20,508 nucleotides of DNA from Olsenella urininfantis (GTDB lineage: Bacteria > Actinomycetota > Coriobacteriia > Coriobacteriales > Atopobiaceae), in the NCBI RefSeq assembly GCF_900155635.1, contig NZ_LT732540.1, forward strand, positions 717,893 to 738,400, written 5' to 3'. Position 1 is the first letter of the stretch. Every line of letters starts with the position of its first letter. Below, in pieces: positions 1 through 6,373 of the stretch. The notes beneath the pieces are model-generated. The model was not told where the DNA came from. It made no database searches and was given only the letters and a program-made list of their open reading frames with translations. The position numbers and the translations under genes were made by a program.

Positions 1-984
1 CCCGTCGAGGTCTCGGTGACCGACGCCACGGGCGTGGCCTCCGCGACGCTCTCGCTCTTGGACGCCTCGGGCGTCACCATCTCGACCGAGGACGTGACGG
101 GGCGCGACCGGGCCACGGTGGGCGGCTACGCCACCCTCGCCAACGACACGCCCTACTCCCTCGTGCTCTCCGTGCGCGGCGGCTCCGGGCTCTCCGCGAC
201 CTCCACGCGCTCCTTCGTGACCGGCTGGGACCTGCCCGCCATGCCGTCCGCCGACGTGACCCAGGACGCCTCCCTCGCGTGCCACGTCCGCGTGGTCGGC
301 GGCGACAGCGCCTACTCCGTCGATGGGACGGCGCTGACCGGCCCCATGGTCATGGGCTCCGAGGTGCTCCTCTACGGCACCATGCGGGCCGACGGTGGAG
401 CGCTCGTCGTGGGAGACGCGGCGAGGTGCTCGTCCTACACGGTCGAGAGGGAGTGCGACGGCGAGGTGGCGGTCATCGCGGCGGGCCTCCTCGACGGGCA
501 GGAGGCCATCGACCGCCTGCCGCCGCTCAACGCGCCCTTCCGCTACCTCGTCACAGGGCGCTCCGAGGCGGGCACGTCCTCGCAGGCGGTGGTCGGGGCC
601 ACCGTCCGGTCCGGCGGCATGGCGCTCAACTTCGGGCAGGACGCGTCGCGGGTGCTCATCGTCGGCCTGAACGCGGGCTACTCGACCAGCTCCGAGAGGC
701 CGTCCGAGTCCTTCCACCTCGCGCGCGGCGGCACGTCGATGCCCGTTGCGTACCCGCTCGACCAGCTGGACACGTCCACGTCGCTGAGCTTCGAGATGCG
801 GGCGGGCCTGCACTCCGAGTTCCGCCGCGTCATGCGCGAGGAGTGGCGGGGCTGGTGGAGGGGGCACGCCGGGGAGAGGGGGTGCGGCCCCATGACGTTC
901 TCCGAGTCCTTCAAGGCCCCCGGCGTCTGGGAGGGCTCCGTCAGGCTGACCCACGAGGACTTCGAGGAGCCGTCCAATGGCTGA
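1..984 (+). CDS. Phage minor tail protein (5' truncated)
   Basis: The frame is open from base 1, so the gene begins upstream; the GTG at 16 is probably internal. At least 328 residues are visible. The first part is rich in Ser, Thr, Val and Gly and looks like beta-sandwich (fibronectin III-like) repeats. A second beta-rich section includes LPPLNAPFRYLVTGRSE, a pattern I associate with tail proteins of actinobacterial phages. The C-terminal part is Trp/Arg-rich (EEWRGWWRGHAG) and may contact the next tail protein. The stop overlaps the next gene by 8 bases, and hub, spike, fibre and lysis genes follow, which places this gene between tape measure and baseplate genes. Seen: length, composition and context. 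Inferred: a structural role in the distal tail or baseplate. No enzymatic motif is visible. Confidence 0.6.
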   Translation, partial: PVEVSVTDATGVASATLSLLDASGVTISTEDVTGRDRATVGGYATLANDTPYSLVLSVRGGSGLSATSTRSFVTGWDLPAMPSADVTQDASLACHVRVVGGDSAYSVDGTALTGPMVMGSEVLLYGTMRADGGALVVGDAARCSSYTVERECDGEVAVIAAGLLDGQEAIDRLPPLNAPFRYLVTGRSEAGTSSQAVVGATVRSGGMALNFGQDASRVLIVGLNAGYSTSSERPSESFHLARGGTSMPVAYPLDQLDTSTSLSFEMRAGLHSEFRRVMREEWRGWWRGHAGERGCGPMTFSESFKAPGVWEGSVRLTHEDFEEPSNG

Positions 985-2059
985 CTGGTCGAGGCGCTTC
1001 TCCGCCTCCTACCGCTTCATGCGCGTCTCGCGCGCCACCGGGATGGAGGTCGGGAGGCTCGGCAACGTCCGTGCGGGCGGGACCATAGAGCGCAACCTGG
1101 ACAAGGCCTACGAGACCGGCTCGGTGGACTTCGTGGGCCAGCTCGACCTCGGGGCGGACCTGCTGAGGGTCTGGCTCGACGCGACCTTCGCCGACGGGAC
1201 GACGGCCTCCGAGCCGCTGGGGACCTTCCTCGTCTCCGTGCCGAGGGCCGAGCGCTCGGGCGGCGTGTCCAGGGGGACCGCCGACCTGTCGGGGAGGCTC
1301 CGCGAGGCCGCCGAGGACGAGCTCGAGCCCATGGCCGTCCCCACGGGGACCAACGCCGTGTCCCACGCCGCCGGGATGCTGCGGGACGCGGGGCTCGAGG
1401 TGGTGGCGGACGACTCCGACTGGGCCACGTCGTCCACGTGGGTGCTCGGCGCCGGGGCGCAGGACGAGAGGCTGTCCACGCGCCTGGGGGCGGCGAACGC
1501 CCTCCTGGAGGCGGCGGGCTTCTCGGCAGCCCGGACCGACCCCATGGGCCGCGTCATGCTCAGGCGCCACGTGGGCGTCGAGGGCCGCGCCCCGTCGCTG
1601 CGCATGGAGGAGGGGCCTCTGGCGCGCTTCTGCGACTCCTGCACCGACGAGAGGGACGCCTCTGGCGTGGCGAACGTCGTCCACGCGGTCTACTCGACCG
1701 CCGAGGAGACGGTCGTGGGCGTGGCCGTTGACGACGACCAGGAGAGCCCGTGGAGCACCGTGAGCAGGGGCTGGCGCAAGTCGGCCTCGTACAGCTTCAG
1801 CGACCTGCCGCAGGGCGACAGCGCGCAGGCGCGGCAGGCCGCGGCGGACGCGAAGGCGCGCGAGCTGCTCGCGAGCCAGCAGAGCGTCGTCCACAGGGTC
1901 ACGGCCAGGCACGTCTACGCGCCACTGTCCGTCGGGGACGCCGTTGACGTGCTGTGGCCGTCGGCGGGCATCAGGGGGAAGTTCGCCGTCCGCAGGATTG
2001 CTCTCACGCTCGTGGGAGGATGCCCGATGGAGATGGAGGTGAGGCGCTTTGAGCGATGA
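977..2059 (+). CDS. Phage tail/baseplate hub-like protein
   Basis: A 360-residue protein starting at ATG 977 inside the end of the preceding tail gene (8-base overlap), with no signal peptide or membrane segment. The N-terminus (about 15-80) has short beta-strand segments. The middle has Ala/Glu-rich helices. The C-terminus (about 290-360) carries the pattern V-x-A-R-H-V-Y-A-P-L-x-V-G-D-A-V-D-V, ending in an OB-like strand set (FAVRRIALTLVGG). That terminal pattern resembles phage hub or tail-associated proteins in which a dispensable linker precedes a beta-domain. Position between a minor tail protein and a small OB-fold protein supports a baseplate hub role. AGG is a frequent Arg codon here, unlike the CGC-rich chromosomal genes to the right. 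The family assignment is inference from context and fold-like pattern, not from a recognised catalytic motif. Confidence 0.5.
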   Translation: MADWSRRFSASYRFMRVSRATGMEVGRLGNVRAGGTIERNLDKAYETGSVDFVGQLDLGADLLRVWLDATFADGTTASEPLGTFLVSVPRAERSGGVSRGTADLSGRLREAAEDELEPMAVPTGTNAVSHAAGMLRDAGLEVVADDSDWATSSTWVLGAGAQDERLSTRLGAANALLEAAGFSAARTDPMGRVMLRRHVGVEGRAPSLRMEEGPLARFCDSCTDERDASGVANVVHAVYSTAEETVVGVAVDDDQESPWSTVSRGWRKSASYSFSDLPQGDSAQARQAAADAKARELLASQQSVVHRVTARHVYAPLSVGDAVDVLWPSAGIRGKFAVRRIALTLVGGCPMEMEVRRFER

Positions 2060-2312
2060 GCTGGCGAGGGCCGCGAGGTCGGCGGGCATCAGGCTCGCGG
2101 ACGCCCTCTGGGCCAGGCCGCAGGCCTCGCAGGGGGCGTTCTTCGGCACCGTCTCCTCCGTCGCCGGGGCCACCGCGACCGTGGAGGCGATGGGGGCGAC
2201 CCTCGCGGGCCTGCCCATGACCACGGCATGCGGGGGAGCGAGGGAGGGCGACCGCTGCGTGCTGGCGCGCGTCGGGGCGGGGCTGGTCGTCATCGGGATA
2301 GTTTCGAGGTAG
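2049..2312 (+). CDS. Small phage baseplate protein, OB-fold/spike-like
   Basis: An 87-residue protein with TTG start at 2049, overlapping the hub-like gene by 11 bases; translational coupling is likely. An amphipathic N-terminal helix (about 1-26) is followed by alternating hydrophobic strands: FFGTVSSVAGATATVEAMG, then a GDRCVLARVG turn and a terminal VVIGIVSR strand. The order G-x-V-x-x-V-x-G-x-x-x-V-x-V, then G-D-R-x-V/L-x-R, then an I-G-I-V end is typical of small OB-fold baseplate or spike proteins (gpV-like) in phages of Gram-positive hosts. It would sit at the tail tip, threaded by the hub protein. The start codon is chosen because the frame has no ATG before the conserved strands. The fold is inferred; the ORF itself is firm from its spacing. 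Confidence 0.55.
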   Translation: MSDELARAARSAGIRLADALWARPQASQGAFFGTVSSVAGATATVEAMGATLAGLPMTTACGGAREGDRCVLARVGAGLVVIGIVSR

Positions 2313-2322
2313 GGAGGCGCAC

Positions 2323-3528
2323 ATGGCAGGGGCGGCGCTCTTGCAGGACGAGGCGGGCAACATCGACCGCGTCCGCATGTCGGACGGCAGGGTGTTCAGG
2401 ATTGCGTCCACGGTGGCGACGGAGGCGGCCACGGAGGCGAGGTCCGCCGCGCAGAGGGCGCAGGCAGCCGCCGCCGAGTCGTCGTCGGCCACCGAGGAGC
2501 TGAGGCGCTCGCAGGGCGCCAACGACGCCGCGCAGGCCAAGAACGGCGAGGCCCAGAGGGCGAACGACGCCGCGCAGCTCGCCAACAACGCGGCGCAGAT
2601 GGCGAACAACGCCGCCGCCAAGGGGCTCGTCATCGTGCAGCTTGAGCTGGGCCAGTACTCGGAGTCGATGGGCAGGCCGACCGTCGATGGCGAGCCGGGA
2701 AGGCTCTATGTGGTCCCCGCAGGGGAGAACGCGAGCGACCGCTACCTGGAGTTCATGTGGATTGGCGGCGGCTGGGAGCGCATCGGCTCCCAGTCTTCGG
2801 CGACCGCCGAGCCGATAACGGCAGAGGACATCGACGCCGCCCTGGACTACGGCTCGCAGGGGAGGCAGGGCACGCAGGTCCTGAACCTGAGCGGGCTCAC
2901 GTACCTGTGCAGGAAGCTCGTCGAGATGTTCGGGCTCCTGGCGAAGGCGCTGGACGGGAAGGCAGGCTCCTCCCACACGCACTCCGCGTCGGACGTGTCT
3001 TCCGGCGTCCTTCCGGCCTCCCGTGGGGGCACGGGCGTCCAGTCGGCGCTGGAGGAGCGGAGGCGCCTGGGACTCGGGACGACCACGGGGGCGCTCCCCG
3101 TGGCCAACGGCGGCACGGGGGCGACGAGCGCCGCCGCGGCAAGGGCCTCCCTCGGCGCCGCGTCGTCAGCAGACCTGGAGGCCGTGCGGAGCGCGGTCCT
3201 CGACGACACGGGCTGGGTGACCATCAACTCGGCGGTCGCGAACGGAATCTCGTACTGGGTGAAGTACCGCGCCATCGGAGGAATCTGCTTCCTGGTGTGG
3301 GACCAGACGGGCGTCAACAGCGACGGATGGTACTGCACGGGCGAGATACCGGCAAAGTACCGGCCAGAGTTCGCGATGTACTTCCCGACTGCGGTCTACG
3401 GCTCGAACAACACGGGCTCCGTGTGGATGCCCGCGAAGGGGGACTCGGGCGGCAGGCCGTGGTTCAGATGCTACGACCAGGCGGCCCGCATCGTGGGCAC
3501 CGCCTCGTGGCCGTATGTAAGCAAGTAG
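2323..3528 (+). CDS. Phage tail fibre / receptor-binding protein
   Basis: A 401-residue fibre starting at ATG 2323 behind an AGGGAGG ribosome site that overlaps the previous stop. Residues 1-30 form a probable attachment segment. Residues 35-98 are Ala/Gln/Glu-rich and coiled-coil-like, and residues 64-98 are five tandem heptads of the type Q-x-A-N-[DN]-A-A. A short globular part (about 101-160, GRLYVVPAGENASDRYLEFMW) resembles fibre domains that precede shaft repeats. Fibre signatures follow: GSSHTHSASDV (216-225) and two PxxxGGTG repeats (231-238 and 259-266). Residues 295-401 form a Trp/Tyr-rich C-terminal domain with KYRAIGGICFLVWDQTG and LPAKYRP-like elements, which is the likely host-binding head. 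The protein probably trimerises and binds a surface glycan. The GGTG repeats and heptads are seen directly; the ligand is unknown. Confidence 0.85.
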   Translation: MAGAALLQDEAGNIDRVRMSDGRVFRIASTVATEAATEARSAAQRAQAAAAESSSATEELRRSQGANDAAQAKNGEAQRANDAAQLANNAAQMANNAAAKGLVIVQLELGQYSESMGRPTVDGEPGRLYVVPAGENASDRYLEFMWIGGGWERIGSQSSATAEPITAEDIDAALDYGSQGRQGTQVLNLSGLTYLCRKLVEMFGLLAKALDGKAGSSHTHSASDVSSGVLPASRGGTGVQSALEERRRLGLGTTTGALPVANGGTGATSAAAARASLGAASSADLEAVRSAVLDDTGWVTINSAVANGISYWVKYRAIGGICFLVWDQTGVNSDGWYCTGEIPAKYRPEFAMYFPTAVYGSNNTGSVWMPAKGDSGGRPWFRCYDQAARIVGTASWPYVSK

Positions 3529-3592
3529 CGCCGCCAGCCGCCCCGGCCGCAGCCACGAAGGGAAATCGGACAGAGAGAGAAAGAGGCAACGA

Positions 3593-4009
3593 ATGAACGG
3601 ACTTCCAATCTACATCGACGTGTTCCTTGCGCCCATCCGGGACAGCCAGCCCGCGCAGGTCGCGCTGGGGGCCGTGCTGCTCACCATCATGCTTGACTGG
3701 GTGCTTGGGACCGCCTGCGCCGTGCTGCGGCACGACTACAGCAGCGAGGTCGCGCGCAGGGGCATCGCCCACAAGGCCACGGAGCTGTGCTTCGTGCTGC
3801 TGGGCGTCATCATCGACGGCACCATAGCCGGGGGGCTGAACATCGGCATCGGCGAGCCGGTGCTGGTGGGCTGCTGCGCCTACATCGTGATCATGGAGCT
3901 GGCCTCCGCCTTGGAGACCATCGGCGCGGCCAACCCCAACCTCGCGCGCTCGCCGCTCTTCCGCGTGCTGCGGAGCGTCAGCGAGGCTGCGGAGAAGGGG
4001 GAGGCGTAG
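3593..4009 (+). CDS. Phage holin (holin 4/Cp-1-like family)
   Basis: A 138-residue membrane protein with ATG at 3593 preceded by AGAGG. Hydrophobic segments lie at about residues 22-45 (containing LDWVLG), 62-81 and 86-107, followed by a short charged tail. A transmembrane Asp (D35) followed by W-x-x-G and an R-x-G-I-A-H-K loop are typical of the phage lysis holin family found in Gram-positive hosts. The holin would form lesions in the inner membrane at a timed point and release the endolysin encoded just downstream. The gene sits between tail fibre and endolysin, the usual place for a holin. The number of membrane segments is my reading of the sequence, not a prediction run. Confidence 0.85.
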   Translation: MNGLPIYIDVFLAPIRDSQPAQVALGAVLLTIMLDWVLGTACAVLRHDYSSEVARRGIAHKATELCFVLLGVIIDGTIAGGLNIGIGEPVLVGCCAYIVIMELASALETIGAANPNLARSPLFRVLRSVSEAAEKGEA

Positions 4010-4011
4010 CC

Positions 4012-4113
4012 ATGGCGGACGAGCCCACCCAGGAGGAGATGGGGGCCGTCATGGCCCAGGACGCCCACGACGCGCCCGACGTGGCCGAGGTGGAGGAGGT
4101 CGAGTATGAGTAG
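4012..4113 (+). CDS. Small acidic protein between holin and endolysin, unknown
   Basis: A 33-residue ORF with ATG two bases after the holin stop and the purine-rich end of the holin gene (GGGGGAGG) as ribosome site. Its last 8 bases contain the endolysin start. About a third of its residues are Asp or Glu, with no basic residues apart from one His region, so it is strongly acidic and unlikely to be a membrane protein. I do not recognise a family. It could be a leader whose translation couples holin and endolysin production, or a small lysis or tail accessory protein. Good ribosome-site spacing and a precise fit between the two genes argue that it is translated. Confidence 0.55.
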   Translation: MADEPTQEEMGAVMAQDAHDAPDVAEVEEVEYE

Positions 4114-4966
4114 CGTCGCTGACGTGCTCCGCATCGCGTCCGGCGAGGTCGGCTATTACCGTCATAACGACCCGCTCAACGGCACCAAGTACGGCAGGTG
4201 GTACGCGGAGGTCACGGGCGCCCCGTGGTTCGCCAGCAACGGCGTGCCCTACTGCGCGATGTTCGTCAGCTGGGTCATGGACCGGGCGGGCGTGGGCGTG
4301 CCCGGGCTTCCCACCGGCTACTGCCCGTCCATCAAGGCCGCGAACGGCCTCGTTGACAGTCGCTCCGCGCGGCCGGGTGACATCGTGCTCTTCGACTGGG
4401 ACGGGGACCAAGACCCCGACCACGTGGGCATCGTGGAGGTCAACCGTGGCGGGCACCTCCAGACCATCGAGGGCAACACCTCGCGCGGAGGCGGGAGCCA
4501 GGGCGACGGCGGATGGGTCGCGCGGCGCACGCGCGGCTGGTCCGTGGTGGACTGCGTGGTGCGCCCCTCCTACGACGGCCACGCCGCGCCAGAGCCGCAG
4601 GCGCCCGTGGTCGGCGGGCTCGCCATAGACGGGGACTTCGGGCCTGCCACCACGGCCCGCTCGCAGCAGGTCTTCGGGACCCCCGTTGACGGCGTGGTGA
4701 GCGGCCAGCACCCGGCGGACCGCCCATTCGTGCCCAGCGCCCAGGGCAACTGGACGTGGGAGTGCGACGGCTCGCTGATGGTCATGGCCGTGCAGCGCAT
4801 GGCCGGGGCGGACGTGGACGGCCTCTGGGGGCCCGGCACGAACCGCGCCGTCCAGCGGTGGCTCATCGAGCACGGCTACGACTGCGGCCCCTGCGGCGCG
4901 GACGGCTACCTCGGCGGGGCAACCACAAGGGCGTGGCAGCGCTGGCTCAACGACCAGGCGGCGTGA
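4106..4966 (+). CDS. Phage endolysin, CHAP-type amidase/peptidase with peptidoglycan-binding repeats
   Basis: A 286-residue lysin that would cut host peptidoglycan after holin opening; no signal peptide is visible. The N-terminal part (about 10-145) has a CHAP-like arrangement: C50 in PYCAMFVSWV, then PGDIVLFDW, H106 in DHVGIVE, and E122 followed by GN in IEGNTS. These give a Cys-His-Glu/Asn active site known for this superfamily (amidase or endopeptidase). The C-terminal part (about 160-286) has three repeats like peptidoglycan-binding domain 1: DGDFGPATTARSQQ, DGLWGPGTNRAVQRWL and ADGYLGGATTRAWQRWL. The start overlaps the upstream small ORF and the stop overlaps the next start as TGATG. The exact bond cut cannot be told from sequence. 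Cys residues in the last repeat (GYDCGPCGADG) could form a disulfide. Confidence 0.9.
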   Translation: MSSVADVLRIASGEVGYYRHNDPLNGTKYGRWYAEVTGAPWFASNGVPYCAMFVSWVMDRAGVGVPGLPTGYCPSIKAANGLVDSRSARPGDIVLFDWDGDQDPDHVGIVEVNRGGHLQTIEGNTSRGGGSQGDGGWVARRTRGWSVVDCVVRPSYDGHAAPEPQAPVVGGLAIDGDFGPATTARSQQVFGTPVDGVVSGQHPADRPFVPSAQGNWTWECDGSLMVMAVQRMAGADVDGLWGPGTNRAVQRWLIEHGYDCGPCGADGYLGGATTRAWQRWLNDQAA

Positions 4967-5154
4967 TGCTGCCCGACGGCTGGTGGGCCGTGGACGCCTG
5001 GACGCGCTGTCCCGGCCCGCTCGGCCACGAGAGGCGCAGGCGCGAGTTCCGCACGCTCCGCGAGGCCACCGACTGGGCAGAGGCGCTGCGGCTCGCGGGC
5101 GGCAGGGTCACGTGGTACGAGCGCGAGAGGCGCATCAGCGTCCTGTTCGACTGA
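4966..5154 (+). CDS. Small protein after the endolysin, unknown
   Basis: A 62-residue ORF whose ATG overlaps the endolysin stop (TGATG), the coupling seen throughout this phage module, and which ends just before a strong terminator. It is Trp- and Arg-rich (DGWWAVDAWTRCPG at the N-terminus, then a basic HERRRREF patch, then an amphipathic LREATDWAEALRLAGG helix and a WYERERRISVLF strand). The beta-helix-beta order and short length suggest a small soluble domain, but I recognise no family. As the last gene of the late operon it may be a lysis accessory or a lysogenic conversion product. The coding assignment rests on overlap and position. Confidence 0.55.
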   Translation: MLPDGWWAVDAWTRCPGPLGHERRRREFRTLREATDWAEALRLAGGRVTWYERERRISVLFD

Positions 5155-5159
5155 CGAGG

Positions 5160-5196
5160 AAGCCCCGTCCTCCTTCGGGAGGGCGGGGCCTTCTTT
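5160..5196 (+). terminator. Rho-independent terminator of the phage late operon
   Basis: A 12-base-pair stem (5162-5173 with 5178-5189, one G-T pair) closed by a TTCG tetraloop and followed by TTCTTT. It lies six bases after the last phage gene, so it likely ends late-operon transcription. Confidence 0.9.
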
Positions 5197-5199
5197 GTG

Positions 5200-5392
5200 C
5201 CGAAATCCACGGGCGTCTGCCCGCCTTGTCGGTCCGGGGGCCTTAAACGGGCTCACAGCGAGCCGTCTGCCTGCGGCTAGGCGGCACGTGGGAAGCGCAG
5301 CAGGATGGCGCCTCCAACCACGGCAATCTCGGTTCGCACAAGGCCAAGAACGGGGAGCCAGACCTTTCAACCCTCCCAGGAGGGTTTTTTTC
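5200..5392 (+). other. Structured non-coding stretch at the prophage/chromosome junction
   Basis: No convincing gene is seen in 5155-5532. This part contains a 5-pair hairpin CGGGC/GCCCG (5210-5223), a GGCTC/GAGCC hairpin (5250-5264) and further short pairings, and ends in its own terminator at 5369-5391. Longer-range pairing is possible (GTCTG at 5215-5219 with CAGAC at 5359-5363; CCTTG at 5224-5228 with CAAGG at 5339-5343), although the first excludes part of the local hairpin. Together this suggests either a small RNA read on the + strand or the 3' remnant of an RNA gene used as phage attachment site. I cannot name a family. A stretch near 5322-5360 faintly resembles a conserved part of RNase P RNA, but flanking regions do not follow. 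Confidence 0.35.
5369..5391 (+). terminator. Rho-independent terminator
   Basis: A stem of CCCTC (5371-5375) with GAGGG (5380-5384), extendable by two A-T pairs, followed by a run of seven T. No protein gene precedes it on this strand, so it may end a non-coding RNA or be the tail of a gene fragment left by phage integration. It insulates the polysaccharide genes from upstream transcription. Confidence 0.75.
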
Positions 5393-5446
5393 ATGGCCTC
5401 GCATGCTCTGGCATTTGTATGGGTTGGTGGGGCGAAAGCAACCCTG

Positions 5447-5455
5447 TGCTAGGAT
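5447..5455 (+). promoter_or_regulatory. Possible extended -10 promoter of the polysaccharide cluster
   Basis: TGCTAGGAT fits an extended -10 (TG, one base, then TAGGAT). The best upstream match to a -35, TTGGTG at 5424-5429, is 20 bases away, which is long. It lies after the terminator and about 80 bases before the wzm start, which is a sensible place. Confidence 0.35.
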
Positions 5456-5474
5456 TAACCCCATCTGAACAGGG

Positions 5475-5511
5475 CTTGCATGCAGCAATGACGCCGTCTC
5501 ATGCAGGCAAG
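5475..5511 (+). repeat. Imperfect inverted repeat in the wzm leader
   Basis: CTTGCATGCA (5475-5484) pairs with TGCAGGCAAG (5502-5511) at nine of ten positions, with a 17-base spacer. It lies between the possible promoter and the wzm ribosome site (GGAGG at 5523-5527). It could be an operator or an RNA hairpin; nothing decides between them. Confidence 0.45.
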
Positions 5512-5532
5512 GACACGTAGCTCGGAGGCAGT

Positions 5533-6354
5533 TTGGACGCAGTGAGCCGCGAGGCGCAGATCTCCGCAAAGGACGCCTGGTATTCGGGCAGGAGCAAGGA
5601 CTGGTTCATCCTCGAGCAGCTGGTCACCAAGGACTTCAAGCTCAAGTATCGTCGCAGCGTGCTGGGGGTTGCCTGGTCGGTCCTTAACCCGCTCTTCATG
5701 ATGCTGGTCCTTGCCGCAGTCTTCAGCTCCTTCATGCGCTATCAGGACCCGTCCATGGGCAACTATGCCGTCTACCTCATCCTTGGCAACACGGCCTTCC
5801 AGCTCATGAGCGACTCCACCACCCAGGGCATGTCCTCCATCATCGCAGCGGCGCCCCTGCTCAAGAAGGTCAAGATCAACCGATACATCTTCCCGGTGCA
5901 GAAGGTGCTCTTCGCAGGTGTCAACTATGCCTTCTCGATCGTCGCCATCGCCCTGGTCATGCTTGTGGAGCGAGTTCCCCTGGGGCCCACGGCCCTGCTC
6001 TGGCCCTTTGCCCTCCTCATGCTCATTCTCTTCAGCATCGGCCTCGCCCTGCTCCTCTCGGCGCTTTCCGTCTTCTTCCGTGACGTCATGCACCTCTGGA
6101 GCGTCGTGATCACGGCGTGGACCTATCTCACGCCACTCTTCTATCCCGTCAGCGTCCTTCCCGAGTGGCTGAGGGGCCTCGAGATGTTCAACCCCATGTA
6201 TGTCTATGTGACCTACATCCGCGAGGTTGTCCTCTACCAGCAGGTCCCCTCGCTCAAGATGCACATCGCCTGCGTGGCCTGTGCCCTGGTCTCGCTGCTT
6301 GTGGGATACCTCTCGTTCCATCGCCACGAGCACAAGTTCATCCTCTACATCTAG
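5533..6354 (+). CDS. wzm: ABC-2 type polysaccharide export permease (Wzm/TagG-like)
   Basis: A 273-residue membrane protein with TTG start at 5533, supported by GGAGG five bases upstream; GTG at 5542 is an alternative. It carries the family opening D-F-K-L-K-Y-R-x-S-V-L-G-V-A-W-S-V-L-N-P (residues 34-53) and FFRDV (181-185) before the last helices. Hydrophobic segments lie at about 52-69, 78-98, 126-146, 156-180, 187-208 and 245-262, matching the six-helix ABC-2 permease. It would form the membrane channel that moves a lipid-linked glycan from the cytoplasm outwards. The next gene encodes the matching ATPase 19 bases on, and four glycosyltransferases follow. The gene symbol denotes the family; TagG (teichoic acid export) or RfbA-like names are equally possible because the glycan is unknown. 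Confidence 0.88.
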   Translation: MDAVSREAQISAKDAWYSGRSKDWFILEQLVTKDFKLKYRRSVLGVAWSVLNPLFMMLVLAAVFSSFMRYQDPSMGNYAVYLILGNTAFQLMSDSTTQGMSSIIAAAPLLKKVKINRYIFPVQKVLFAGVNYAFSIVAIALVMLVERVPLGPTALLWPFALLMLILFSIGLALLLSALSVFFRDVMHLWSVVITAWTYLTPLFYPVSVLPEWLRGLEMFNPMYVYVTYIREVVLYQQVPSLKMHIACVACALVSLLVGYLSFHRHEHKFILYI

Positions 6355-6373
6355 CCCACGGAGGGAGAGTCGC

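Noticed and set aside
941..2293. 450-codon open frame on the minus strand
   Set aside because: It is opposite two well-supported overlapping phage genes. High GC at third positions makes long shadow frames common, and the translation is Arg/Pro/His-rich without motifs.
5328..5360. Possible tRNA 3' end (GGTTCG followed later by CCA)
   Set aside because: The bases around the would-be T-loop do not pair (CTCGG against AAGGC), and no anticodon arm can be placed upstream.
5393..5452. 19-codon ORF from ATG after the T run
   Set aside because: No ribosome site, no conserved feature visible, and it lies in terminator and promoter sequence.
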